Assembly: GCA_030746535.1 (NCBI GenBank)
Contig: JASLML010000005.1
Coordinates: 1 to 55,851 of the forward strand
From: Fidelibacterota bacterium
GTDB taxonomy: Bacteria; Fidelibacterota; Marinisomatia; Marinisomatales; TCS55
DNA: 55,851 nucleotides
Direction: 5' to 3'
Shown: piece after piece, positions 7,832-15,832 of the stretch
Layout of the letters: the number at the start of each line of letters is the position of its first letter
Position numbering within the stretch: the first letter of the stretch is position 1
Notes under the pieces: model-generated
Told to the model about the DNA's origin: nothing
What the model saw: the letters and a program-made list of their open reading frames with translations, nothing else
Databases searched by the model: none
Position numbers and translations under genes: made by a program

Positions 7832-10167
7832 TGCCTCCCTCAACCTACAATTCCAACCAACTGCTGAGTTTTATTAAAGTTGTACTGGAGCATTGGAAGC
7901 CCATATCAGTCGTACTGGGGCTTGTTGTTATTTTGTCGTTCTTTTTCCCCCGCGGCACCGATCTTCTATACAGCTATAAATTAGATGATATCACCCGTGA
8001 ACCGGTTATTGCGCCGTTTAATTTCCCGATTCTGAAAACGGAGAATGAGCTAAACAGCGATCTCGATGCCGCTCTCGTTTCGGAACCGTATTTATTTAAT
8101 CGGAATCAGGATATCGTTTCGGGACAAATTGAGAAACTTTCCAAATTTTTTGAGTCTGTTCGCCAAATCCGCCAAGCGCGCGTTGATTTAAGAAATTCAA
8201 AAGACCTCGAATACCGCTACCGCTTTTCTCCGGAGTACGAAGAAGCACGGTCCATGGTGCAGTCTGACAGTGCTCAAATATCAATATTGATGTCCGCCTT
8301 CAATGCAGAGTTTCCTTTTGCGGAAGAAAAAGACCGATGGACAGCATTCCTCACTCCTCCGGAGGAAGGGTCACCCAGCGAAGGATTGAATGCATTTAAG
8401 GCATCTCTTATTCAAATTTGCCGGAACCGCTGGGCGGAGGGAATTCTTGATCACGCAAAAGCGGATATTATCAGCAGTGAGATTGCAATTCAAGCGGGCG
8501 ACGATGCTGCAACTCTGGAATTTCCCGATTCATTCAATGATCTGCAGCAGGCCTGGACTAAATCGCGGCAGGAGATTACCCAGCTGTACGAAGAAAAAAG
8601 TGTTCTGGAACTTGAGCTGGGGTACGAACTTATCGTGGAATTCATGAGCCCCAATCTGGTATTGGATCGCGAAACAACAGAACGCCGCAGCCAGGCAAGG
8701 CTGGACCGCGTACCGCGGCATAAAGGTATTGTGCTCCAAAACGAAAGAATCGTGGATGCAAATACCAGGATTACACCGGAAATTCTTGAAAAACTCAATT
8801 CACTGAGTATCGCGGTGAGCCAGCGCGAAGGAACCGAACAATGGATTGATAAAGCACTGGCTTATCTGGGCAGACTATTAACAATTGCTGTTGTTGTTTC
8901 TTTTTTCTTCACTTTTTTGCTGACCTACCGCAGCCACATTTTTGATGATGTAAGGATGATCGTACTGATTGGGCTGATGTTTCTGTTGGTGGTTTCATTT
9001 GCCTACATTTTTACCGTTCGTCTCGGATTATCTGAATATCTAATTCCGGTTGTTGTTTCAGCAATGGTGCTCACGATCATGTTCGACGCCAGGATAGGTT
9101 TTATGGGAACCACTTCCATTGCGCTGCTGGTCGGAATATTGATTGGCAACAATGTGGAGTTCATTATTACTGCATTATTCACGTCTTCGATCGCCCTTTT
9201 TTCTGTGCGTAAGCTGAGGCGCAGGCGGCAGTTGTTCACCAGCATTATTTCGCTATTAATCGCCAGTGTCATTGTTGTACTTGCTCAAGGACTTTTCAAG
9301 GGATCCTCATGGGTCAGCATGGGCGGTGATTTGATTTACTTATTTGCGATGAGCGTACTTGCGCCGATCGTAACATACGGGCTCATCGGAATCCTCGAAG
9401 TTGGTTTTAAGGTGACAACCAATCTTACGCTCCTGGAACTGCTGGATTTTCAGCATCCGATTTTGAAACGGCTTCAGCGCGAGGCGAACGGCACCTTCAA
9501 CCACAGTGTAGTTGTCGGGAATCTGGCAGAAGCGTGCGCAGATGCCATCGGCGCGCATTCGCTTCTTTGCCGCGTTGGCGCCTATTACCATGATATCGGG
9601 AAAATGGAACGCCCGGAATATTTCATCGAAAACATGTTTGCAAATGACAACAAACACGATGAACTGACTCCGGCGATGAGCGCAAAAATCATCAAGCAGC
9701 ACATCAGCGACGGACTAAAACTGGCCAAAGAATACGGACTGCCGCAAGCTGTCAGCGATTTTATTCCGATGCACCATGGTACAACCAGAGTGGAGTATTT
9801 CTATCACAAAGCTCTGGAGGAAGCCGGAGGTGACGAATCAAAAGTAGACGATGAAGTTTTCTATTATTCCGGGCCGCGGCCGAATACAAAGGAAACCGGA
9901 ATCCTGATGATCTGTGAAGCGGTGGAAGCAGCTGTGCGGTCCATTAAGGAACCGGATATATTGAAGATCGAGAAAATGATGGACAAGATTATCAAGAAGC
10001 GTCTTGCAGAAGGGCAACTGGATAAATGCCCTCTGACGATGGATGAGATACGTCAGATACGCGGAACGGTTGACGGCAATACAGGAATGCTGCCTGTTTT
10101 GCGCGGTATTTATCATATTCGAATAGAATATCCGGAAGGCACGCAGGCCGACGCTGCATCTTCATGA
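7831..10167 (+). CDS. 7TM-HD membrane protein, probable cyclic-di-AMP phosphodiesterase (PgpH/YqfF family)
   Basis: This is a 778-residue membrane protein. One transmembrane helix at about residues 18-39 precedes a large extracytoplasmic 7TMR-HDED domain (about 40-340). Seven hydrophobic helices at about 341-550 follow, then a cytosolic HD domain. The HD metal site is visible: a His in NHSVVVGNL near 557, HDIGK near 587-591 and MHHG further on. Characterised PgpH proteins hydrolyse c-di-AMP; that activity is inferred here by family. The stop overlaps the ybeY start, and the pgpH-ybeY neighbourhood is conserved in many bacteria. The start ATG at 7831 overlaps the preceding stop codon. Confidence 0.9.
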   Translation: MPPSTYNSNQLLSFIKVVLEHWKPISVVLGLVVILSFFFPRGTDLLYSYKLDDITREPVIAPFNFPILKTENELNSDLDAALVSEPYLFNRNQDIVSGQIEKLSKFFESVRQIRQARVDLRNSKDLEYRYRFSPEYEEARSMVQSDSAQISILMSAFNAEFPFAEEKDRWTAFLTPPEEGSPSEGLNAFKASLIQICRNRWAEGILDHAKADIISSEIAIQAGDDAATLEFPDSFNDLQQAWTKSRQEITQLYEEKSVLELELGYELIVEFMSPNLVLDRETTERRSQARLDRVPRHKGIVLQNERIVDANTRITPEILEKLNSLSIAVSQREGTEQWIDKALAYLGRLLTIAVVVSFFFTFLLTYRSHIFDDVRMIVLIGLMFLLVVSFAYIFTVRLGLSEYLIPVVVSAMVLTIMFDARIGFMGTTSIALLVGILIGNNVEFIITALFTSSIALFSVRKLRRRRQLFTSIISLLIASVIVVLAQGLFKGSSWVSMGGDLIYLFAMSVLAPIVTYGLIGILEVGFKVTTNLTLLELLDFQHPILKRLQREANGTFNHSVVVGNLAEACADAIGAHSLLCRVGAYYHDIGKMERPEYFIENMFANDNKHDELTPAMSAKIIKQHISDGLKLAKEYGLPQAVSDFIPMHHGTTRVEYFYHKALEEAGGDESKVDDEVFYYSGPRPNTKETGILMICEAVEAAVRSIKEPDILKIEKMMDKIIKKRLAEGQLDKCPLTMDEIRQIRGTVDGNTGMLPVLRGIYHIRIEYPEGTQADAASS

Positions 10168-10604
10168 ATGTGACCATTGCTGAGGACGGCATCGATCCTC
10201 AAATTGACCAGCACAAAGCGCATTCCATTTTGGAACAAACCTTGACCTCCGAAGGAATTGCCGACGCAGAGGTTGGAGTAATTTTCGGCGATGACGAATC
10301 CTTGAGAAAACTCAAACAGGATTTTTTTAACAAAGATGAATACACGGATGTGATTGCTTTCCGCCTGAATGATTATGCCCTAGCCGCAGTTGAGGGTGAA
10401 ATCTACATCAGCGTTGAGCGGGCATCCGAAAATGCTGAAAAATTCAATCAGCCGCTGGCAAAAGAATTAGCCCGGCTGATCATTCACGGCGGATTGCACC
10501 TGCTTGAGTATAAGGATGATACCAATGAGGAAAAGAGCATCATGACGGCCAAAGAAAATCAGTATTTGGATGAACTGGGATGGGAAGGATTGATTGATGA
10601 GTAG
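10164..10604 (+). CDS. ybeY: Endoribonuclease YbeY (16S rRNA maturation)
   Basis: The 146-residue metal-dependent endoribonuclease is needed for 16S rRNA 3' end maturation and ribosome quality control. The metal-binding segment reads HGGLHLLEYKDD, with His108 and His112 in place. The third ligand is Asp118 where E. coli has His (HGVLHLLGYDH); FCB-group proteins commonly have this substitution. The downstream MTAKENQYL resembles the conserved M-x-x-x-E helix. It overlaps pgpH upstream by ATGA and mazG downstream by eight bases, so translation is probably coupled. Confidence 0.92.
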   Translation: MNVTIAEDGIDPQIDQHKAHSILEQTLTSEGIADAEVGVIFGDDESLRKLKQDFFNKDEYTDVIAFRLNDYALAAVEGEIYISVERASENAEKFNQPLAKELARLIIHGGLHLLEYKDDTNEEKSIMTAKENQYLDELGWEGLIDE

Positions 10605-11379
10605 AGATGCGGCCAGCGCTTTTGAAAAATTAGTGGATATCGTATCTGCGCTGCGGGCACCGGACGGTTGCCCCTGGGACAGGGATCAAACAAGCGCTTC
10701 ACTGCTTCCGTTTTTTTTGGAAGAGGTGTACGAGGTAATTGAAAGCGTAGATAATCAAAATTGGGAGGAAGTAAAGGAAGAATTGGGAGATATTTTACTG
10801 CATGTTGTTATGCAGGCGTTGATAGCAGAGGAAAATGGCTTTTTCAAATTGGATCAATCATTGAACCATGTAAGCGAAAAACTGGTCCGCAGGCATCCGC
10901 ATGTTTTTGGAGATGCCAAAGCGGATGCTGCATTCGAAGCCAAGCAAAACTGGGAAGCAACCAAGCATAAAGAAAAAAATCGTTCATCGCGGCTGGACGG
11001 TGTGCCAAAAACCCTGCCCGCGCTTGTGCGCTCCCAGCGCCTTCAGCAAAAGGCCAGCTATGCCGGATTTGACTGGGATAAGGTCGAACACGTTTGGGAC
11101 AAGGTTCACGAAGAGATTCAAGAACTGAAAGAGGCCCAGTCAGCTGATACAAAAGCGCATATGGAAGAAGAGATTGGCGATGTGCTGTTTGCGGTGGTTA
11201 ACTTGGCGCGTTTTCTCGAAATTCCTGCGGAAGATGCACTCAGGAAAGCAAACCAGAAATTCACCGACCGTTTTGCGCTGGTGGAGCAAGAATTGCAAAG
11301 AAGAGGAAAATCAGTTGAAGATTCTTCACTAAAGGAGATGGACAAAATTTGGAATGAGGTCAAACACGGAACAAATTGA
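10597..11379 (+). CDS. mazG: Nucleoside triphosphate pyrophosphohydrolase MazG
   Basis: This housecleaning enzyme hydrolyses NTPs and dNTPs to monophosphates plus pyrophosphate. The 260-residue protein holds two tandem MazG domains. The first has the family opening APDGCPWDRDQT, EEVYE and EELGD as the EExxE...ExxD metal site. The second has EEIQE and EEIGD. ATG at 10597 is preferred over the TTG one codon upstream, since it lies in the ybeY overlap. It is the last gene of the fabH-to-mazG run; 60 bases without a clear terminator separate it from the lipoprotein gene. Confidence 0.94.
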   Translation: MSRDAASAFEKLVDIVSALRAPDGCPWDRDQTSASLLPFFLEEVYEVIESVDNQNWEEVKEELGDILLHVVMQALIAEENGFFKLDQSLNHVSEKLVRRHPHVFGDAKADAAFEAKQNWEATKHKEKNRSSRLDGVPKTLPALVRSQRLQQKASYAGFDWDKVEHVWDKVHEEIQELKEAQSADTKAHMEEEIGDVLFAVVNLARFLEIPAEDALRKANQKFTDRFALVEQELQRRGKSVEDSSLKEMDKIWNEVKHGTN

Positions 11380-11439
11380 TTATTGTAGAGTTATTGAAAT
11401 TAAAATAAATTCGCTGAAATTTATTCAGAAAGGAATATA

Positions 11440-12327
11440 ATGAAATCATTATCACACATTTTGCTTGCAAGTTTTCTGATGATCATTGTCGGCTGCCAAA
11501 AATCACCGGTTGCGTCGAAAGAATCATCAGATGATTGGCTGATAGAGGCTATCATGTCGGCTGATAAATCAGAGGTCAGTATATCGCAATTGCCCAGCGA
11601 ATCCCAGAATGTCATTGATCAGGATTATAATGATTATATGGATGTAAATGCCGGGTTCGCTTCCGGATTAGGATACCAAGTAACGATGGGCGGCGCTGGC
11701 GATAAATTTGGCCGCTATTCCGATCTCTATTTTAATCTTGAAGGCAGAAGGCTTAACGGCAAAAAGCATGGCTGGAATAAAGACAGATGGAATCGAGATG
11801 ATAAAGACAGCTGGAAATGCTTTAAGCTTGTACTTCCTGTTTCCTTCACTATGCCCGATGGCTCAACCATCACTGTAGAAAACGATGACGAACAGGGCTG
11901 GGCAGGAATAAAAGCCTGGTATCAGGCCAATCCGGATACCAAAGTCCGTCCGGCGATGCAATATCCGGTTGATGTTTCTCTGGATGATAATACCACTATA
12001 TCGATCAACAGCGATGAAGAAATGAAACGCATTTACAAGCGCTGCGGGGGCAGAAAAGATGATGATATGGATGCATGTTTCTGGCTGGTTTATCCGATCA
12101 CTTTCATTATGCCCGATGGTTCTGCGATTACAGTAAATGAAAGAGAAGGCTGGGAAGCAGTAAAAGCGTGGTACGAAGAAAATTCCGATTCAGAGCAAAG
12201 GCCATCGCTTCAGTATCCCGTTGATGTCAAATACAGAGACGGCTCAATCGTTACCATCAGCGATGAAGAAGCAATGACCGCTGCTAAGGAAGACTGCGAA
12301 GAAAGCAATGATGGAGGCAGAGGATAA
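11440..12327 (+). CDS. Lipoprotein with two internal ~75-residue repeats, function unknown
   Basis: A 295-residue exported protein. The signal peptide ends in a lipobox at IVGC, with Cys19 as the lipidated residue. Residues 20-120 are acidic and then rich in Gly, Asn, Lys and Trp. Two clear repeats follow: residues 127-202 and 213-286, a period of 86. Each repeat begins CF-LV-P, contains MPDGS-ITV, GW--(I/V)KAWY, RP--QYPVDV and SDEE, and ends with Cys. The paired cysteines could form a disulphide within each repeat. The first repeat's MPDGSTITVENDD and the matching calcium-like acidic loops suggest ion binding, but this is speculation. AAAGGAA before the ATG is a fair ribosome-binding site. 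I do not recognise a characterised family. Confidence 0.75.
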   Translation: MKSLSHILLASFLMIIVGCQKSPVASKESSDDWLIEAIMSADKSEVSISQLPSESQNVIDQDYNDYMDVNAGFASGLGYQVTMGGAGDKFGRYSDLYFNLEGRRLNGKKHGWNKDRWNRDDKDSWKCFKLVLPVSFTMPDGSTITVENDDEQGWAGIKAWYQANPDTKVRPAMQYPVDVSLDDNTTISINSDEEMKRIYKRCGGRKDDDMDACFWLVYPITFIMPDGSAITVNEREGWEAVKAWYEENSDSEQRPSLQYPVDVKYRDGSIVTISDEEAMTAAKEDCEESNDGGRG

Positions 12328-12358
12328 AGGTAATTAAAGAAGACAGGAGTTTATAGTG

Positions 12359-12514
12359 ATGGAAAAGAATATAATTCTTAACAACGAAACTATCGGATTA
12401 ATTTCCGCATTCGGCTTGTTTTTTATTTTAAAGACCTTAACGGTTAACTCATTTATTGCGTATCCTTTTGCAATGATTTTAGGTTTTGGAATCGCTTTAT
12501 ATTTTGAAAAATAG
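12359..12514 (+). CDS. 51-residue putative small membrane protein
   Basis: The ORF is shorter than usual cut-offs. It begins with ATG at 12359 (or the in-frame GTG at 12356) after a good AGGAG Shine-Dalgarno at 12346-12350. The product has a short polar start (MEKNIILNNE), then two hydrophobic segments at about residues 12-24 and 33-48 separated by KTLTVN, and ends FEK. This pattern suggests a two-helix inner-membrane hairpin. It lies 31 bases after the repeat lipoprotein gene and just before a strong terminator, so the two are probably cotranscribed. No homologue is recognised; the ribosome-binding site and position are the main support. Confidence 0.55.
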   Translation: MEKNIILNNETIGLISAFGLFFILKTLTVNSFIAYPFAMILGFGIALYFEK

Positions 12515-12559
12515 TTTTGCATTAATTCATAAAATTATTGATCTAATTATTTAGTTAAT

Positions 12560-12584
12560 ACCCCCACATGCGTGGGGGTTTTTT
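12560..12584 (+). terminator. Rho-independent terminator
   Basis: A GC-rich stem ACCCCCAC/GTGGGGGT with a four-base loop (12560-12579) is followed by six or seven T. It ends the lipoprotein and small membrane protein transcript. Confidence 0.93.
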
Positions 12585-12589
12585 GTTTG

Positions 12590-12618
12590 TTGCCCCAAAT
12601 GGATCTGCATTAAATTTT
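12590..12618 (+). promoter_or_regulatory. Predicted promoter of yaaA
   Basis: TTG at 12590-12592, an 18-base spacer and TAAATTTT at 12611-12618 resemble the Bacteroidota TTG / TAnnTTTG promoter with one mismatch. The yaaA ATG at 12623 is only four bases downstream, which implies a leaderless mRNA. The element lies immediately after the terminator of the previous unit, which supports a new transcript starting here. Confidence 0.45.
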
Positions 12619-12622
12619 TCAT

Positions 12623-13396
12623 ATGATTACTGTACTTTCACCGGCAAAAAAACTGTCCACCGAATGCGGTGCCTACGGCAAGAATTATACGCACCCTTCA
12701 TTTTTGAATGCTTCGCAAACGCTTGTGAATCAGCTGAAAAAACTTGACCCACCGGCGATACAGTCGTTGATGGGAATCAGCGAAAAATTATCCGAACTGA
12801 ACTGGGAACGGTACCAGTCCTGGGTTGATTCCGCCGGGTCCGAGAATTCCAGAGAAGCCATATATACCTTTCTGGGAGACACCTACACAGGTTTGGAAGC
12901 TCAATCCCTTAGCGCTGATGATATCGGCTTTGCTCAGGAAAATACGCGCATACTTTCTGGGCTCTACGGTATCCTTAAACCCCTTGATCTGATTCAACCG
13001 CATCGTCTTGAAATGGGAACAAAGCTGGCATCGAAATCCGGAAAAAATCTTTATGAATACTGGAATCATTCCCTTTCACAATCGATTAGCCAGGAGCTCG
13101 ATGGCCATTCCAGCGCCACTGTTATCAATTGTGCCTCTGTCGAATATTTTAAATCGATCGATTTGCCCGAGCTTATAGCAAACGTTATTACTCCGCAGTT
13201 CAAAGAAGTAAAAAACGGCAGGATCAGAATGGTTTCCTTTTTTGCGAAGAAAGCCCGGGGCATGATGGCCAGATACATCATTCAAAACCGTATCCAAAAT
13301 CCCAACGATATCTTGTCTTTCAATTTAGATAGATATTCCTACAATAAATCGCTCAGCACAACTTTGAGCCCAGTGTTTACCCGCGCTGCCGCTTAA
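12623..13396 (+). CDS. yaaA: Peroxide stress protein YaaA (DUF328/UPF0246)
   Basis: The 257-residue protein belongs to the YaaA family, which in E. coli limits intracellular free iron and oxidative DNA damage during peroxide stress and has a DNA-binding fold. It starts with the family signature ISPAKKL-like VLSPAKKLS. Other conserved blocks are present: GDTYTGL, RILSGLYGILKPLD, PHRLEMGTKL and VSFFAKKARGMMARYII. Length is typical. It stands alone between an upstream terminator and a convergent acyltransferase gene only 16 bases away. The biochemical activity of the family is not settled. Confidence 0.93.
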   Translation: MITVLSPAKKLSTECGAYGKNYTHPSFLNASQTLVNQLKKLDPPAIQSLMGISEKLSELNWERYQSWVDSAGSENSREAIYTFLGDTYTGLEAQSLSADDIGFAQENTRILSGLYGILKPLDLIQPHRLEMGTKLASKSGKNLYEYWNHSLSQSISQELDGHSSATVINCASVEYFKSIDLPELIANVITPQFKEVKNGRIRMVSFFAKKARGMMARYIIQNRIQNPNDILSFNLDRYSYNKSLSTTLSPVFTRAAA

Positions 13397-13412
13397 GTAT
13401 ATTAGATTTTAT

Positions 13413-14504
13413 TTAACTTATCTTCAGGCCAAACAGCGGCCGTATCCATTTTAGATGTTTTATTGCAACTTCATATAGCATTAGACTGCCGCCGAATGTT
13501 CCGAACAGCAACAGCAGCAGTTTTACCGAGGCAGGAAGAGCCAATGGAAATAGAATGAAAGAAACCGCATACTGCACCGGCATATGCACGATATAAATGG
13601 GATAGACAGCAGTACTTAGATAAGCCAGCTTTTTTGAAGGTTTATTGAGTAATGCTGAGCCATAGCCCAAAGCTGCGATCATCCAGCACATTGATTCCAA
13701 AGCTGTAGACAGATGCGGCCCTTCCAATTCAAAAGCAAATAAGCGGATCACATAAAGCGAAACGGCCAATAGCAGGATTATTTTCCTGTCTCTTTCCACT
13801 GCCCGCCAAAAGTTGCTGCCTAACGACACGAATATAAAGCCTGTAATAAAGCAAACCATTCCGAGCCAAAAACCGTGTTCTGATAATGCGTAGGACGAGA
13901 AATGTTGGGGGTTGATCAGCATTGCCTCTAGCATAACAGGAACAGCAAACAGCAGCAGTCCTGCCCGCACCCCGATTATTTTTTTGACAGCATCAAATAA
14001 TCTGTTTGCGGGACGCTTGTTGAGAAATGAAAGCAGCGGAAGCAGCAGCAGTACATACAGATATATATTTGTCAAAAACCATAAATGGCCTTGGTTGGGC
14101 TCGTAAGAAACAGGATAATGATAATATTTCATTACCAGATATGCGTTGATGGAGCAAATGAAGAAAAAACCAAAAATGAGAGGTATCAAGATGCGAACGG
14201 TTCGATCCAATAGCAATTGTTTCCAGTTTCTGCGCTGCATGGCAAAATAGACTCCCATTCCGGATATCAAAAACAGGATTGGTATCCGCCAGATATTGAT
14301 CAGCGCCATCGAAATCCACAGCGATTCCAATGGTTCTTCGTTTTGTATAAAGAAAATCTTTACAGCCCAAGGCTGAAAACTGACAACAACATGGTAAACG
14401 ACCAGCAGTCCCAGTGCAATCACCCTTAGCCAATCCACATCGTAGCGGCGGATCTTTTCAATTGTTTGTGCTGAATCCATTTCTTCGCGATCCATCACCA
14501 GCAT
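13413..14504 (-). CDS. Acyltransferase-3 family integral membrane protein
   Basis: The 363-residue protein has about ten transmembrane helices and belongs to the acyltransferase-3 (MdoC/OafA-like) family, which acylates carbohydrates across the inner membrane. The N-terminal motif RRYDVDWLRVIALGLLVVYH contains the conserved Asp and the catalytic-type His at the end of helix 1. WFLTNIYLY and the C-terminal YPIYIVHMP are also typical. The substrate is unknown. There is no neighbouring glycan cluster. It is divergent from the small secreted protein gene at 14569, with 64 bases shared between them. Confidence 0.87.
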   Translation of the reverse strand: MLVMDREEMDSAQTIEKIRRYDVDWLRVIALGLLVVYHVVVSFQPWAVKIFFIQNEEPLESLWISMALINIWRIPILFLISGMGVYFAMQRRNWKQLLLDRTVRILIPLIFGFFFICSINAYLVMKYYHYPVSYEPNQGHLWFLTNIYLYVLLLLPLLSFLNKRPANRLFDAVKKIIGVRAGLLLFAVPVMLEAMLINPQHFSSYALSEHGFWLGMVCFITGFIFVSLGSNFWRAVERDRKIILLLAVSLYVIRLFAFELEGPHLSTALESMCWMIAALGYGSALLNKPSKKLAYLSTAVYPIYIVHMPVQYAVSFILFPLALPASVKLLLLLFGTFGGSLMLYEVAIKHLKWIRPLFGLKIS

Positions 14505-14539
14505 TTAATTACAGAAAACATATATTCAATGATAGGTGT

Positions 14540-14547
14540 TATATTTG
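14540..14547 (+). promoter_or_regulatory. TAnnTTTG-type -7 element before the 14569 gene
   Basis: TATATTTG is an exact match to TAnnTTTG, 21 bases before the ATG. No convincing -33 TTG is seen at the expected distance, so support is partial. Confidence 0.35.
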
Positions 14548-14568
14548 CTGAAAGAATATGAGTAACAC

Positions 14569-14967
14569 ATGCGCGTTAATGTAATCATTATATCAATATT
14601 GATGCTGAATATAGCTTTTTCACAGGATAAGCAGGAAGCACGGGCTAATCCATTTATTGGCAAATGGAATTTGAAGAATTATATCTATGATAATGAAACG
14701 ATGCCAATTGAAAACAGGAAGAAGAAAGATTACATTCAATTAGAGGCTGATAATTCATTTACTGAAATTAAAGATGGCATCTTTAACAAAGGATTCTGGG
14801 AATTTGCGCCGTTCGGAGACGTGCTTCTATTTTACAGTTTAGATACAAATTTTTATATACCTTTTAAAGTAATTGAAGTGACAGAATCAAAATTGAAGCT
14901 GCGCCTTACCGATTGGAAAACATTAGATCTTATCATTGTGTGGGAAAAGGATAAAAACAGCAATTGA
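14569..14967 (+). CDS. Small secreted protein, lipocalin-like, function unknown
   Basis: A 132-residue protein with an N-terminal signal peptide (about residues 1-19, hydrophobic VIIISILMLNIAFS). The mature part contains FIGKWNLKNYIYDN, then short amphipathic strands and FKVIEVTESKLKLRLTD. The GKW start and beta-rich pattern resemble small lipocalin-like domains of FCB bacteria, but the match is only by pattern. An earlier ATG at 14556 is out of frame and quickly meets a stop. It is convergent with the yjbQ-ending operon, leaving 11 bases between stops. Confidence 0.65.
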   Translation: MRVNVIIISILMLNIAFSQDKQEARANPFIGKWNLKNYIYDNETMPIENRKKKDYIQLEADNSFTEIKDGIFNKGFWEFAPFGDVLLFYSLDTNFYIPFKVIEVTESKLKLRLTDWKTLDLIIVWEKDKNSN

Positions 14968-14978
14968 TGTAGGCGTTT

Positions 14979-15398
14979 CTACTCGCCCTGCAGCGTAAGT
15001 ACCAGGTTCCGTCCTCTGCCCCGATTTCGGTGCTCACACAAATAAATCCCCTGCCATGTACCCAGAGCAAGATTCCCGTTTTCAACAGGTATTGAAACTG
15101 CAGAACTAAGCAGCGCAGCCTTGATATGTGAGGGCATATCATCAGGGCCTTCCAGCGTGTGGCGGTAATAGGGCTGATTCTCAGGCACCATCTGGTTAAA
15201 GTGCGATTCCAAATCTGATCTTACCGACGGATCGGCATTCTCATTAACGGTTAAAGAAGCAGACGTATGCTGAATAAATACGTGCAGTATTCCACAGTTG
15301 ATTTGTCTCATTTCCGGCAGCTGGTTTGTCACTTCGTCTGTAATGATATGAAAGCCGCGCGGCCGAGCATCGAGAAGCATCTTTTTTTGAATCCACAT
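14979..15398 (-). CDS. yjbQ: YjbQ/UPF0047 family protein
   Basis: The 139-residue protein matches the YjbQ family throughout: HVFIQHTSASLTVNENADP, VRSDLE, HTLEGPDDMPSHIKA and LGTWQGIYLCEHR. E. coli YjbQ has weak thiamine-phosphate synthase activity in suppressor studies; the physiological role is unsettled. It is the last gene of the six-gene minus-strand operon, and its ATG overlaps the stop codon of the GNAT gene. It is common and probably a passenger rather than part of the envelope function of the upstream genes. Confidence 0.92.
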   Translation of the reverse strand: MWIQKKMLLDARPRGFHIITDEVTNQLPEMRQINCGILHVFIQHTSASLTVNENADPSVRSDLESHFNQMVPENQPYYRHTLEGPDDMPSHIKAALLSSAVSIPVENGNLALGTWQGIYLCEHRNRGRGRNLVLTLQGE

Positions 15399-15832
15399 TA
15401 TAGCTTCTTCTCCAGCCAGATGCGCGTTTCCATTGGATTTTCTGCGGGTTCTTCCTTGATTATCGAAAATCCCCTCTTTAATGATAAATTGATCATTCTG
15501 TTATGCTTTTTTCTTGTTTTCAGTTTGATTGAACTAAACCCCCGCTGCTTTGCCCAATTTTCCTGGTAATCAGCAAGGGCTTCGGCTACTCCTTGATTTC
15601 TGTATTTCGGCAACACTCCGCCCATCCAGCTGTAGAAGGATCCATCGTTAAAGCGGTCATAGCCTATTTTGAAGCCGGCTGGTTGATGTTCAATTTCTGC
15701 GATCAGTGATAAATGGACGGCACTGCTGCATCGTTGCTGATATTCGGAAACAGGGTATGGATCATCAAATTCGGGAATCAGTTCAGACACTAAATGGCTT
15801 GCTAAAGCATTGCGCTCCATAATCCTGATCAT
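15398..15832 (-). CDS. GNAT-family N-acetyltransferase
   Basis: A 144-residue acetyltransferase using acetyl-CoA. Motif A reads GGVLPKYRNQGVAEAL (about residues 71-86), the R-N-Q-G-V-A being the pyrophosphate loop. NLSLKRGF is the usual C-terminal segment. The substrate cannot be inferred. It overlaps by four bases the secreted AsnB-like gene upstream and by one base the yjbQ gene downstream. A second in-frame ATG four codons later (15820) could also be the start. Confidence 0.85.
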   Translation of the reverse strand: MIRIMERNALASHLVSELIPEFDDPYPVSEYQQRCSSAVHLSLIAEIEHQPAGFKIGYDRFNDGSFYSWMGGVLPKYRNQGVAEALADYQENWAKQRGFSSIKLKTRKKHNRMINLSLKRGFSIIKEEPAENPMETRIWLEKKL

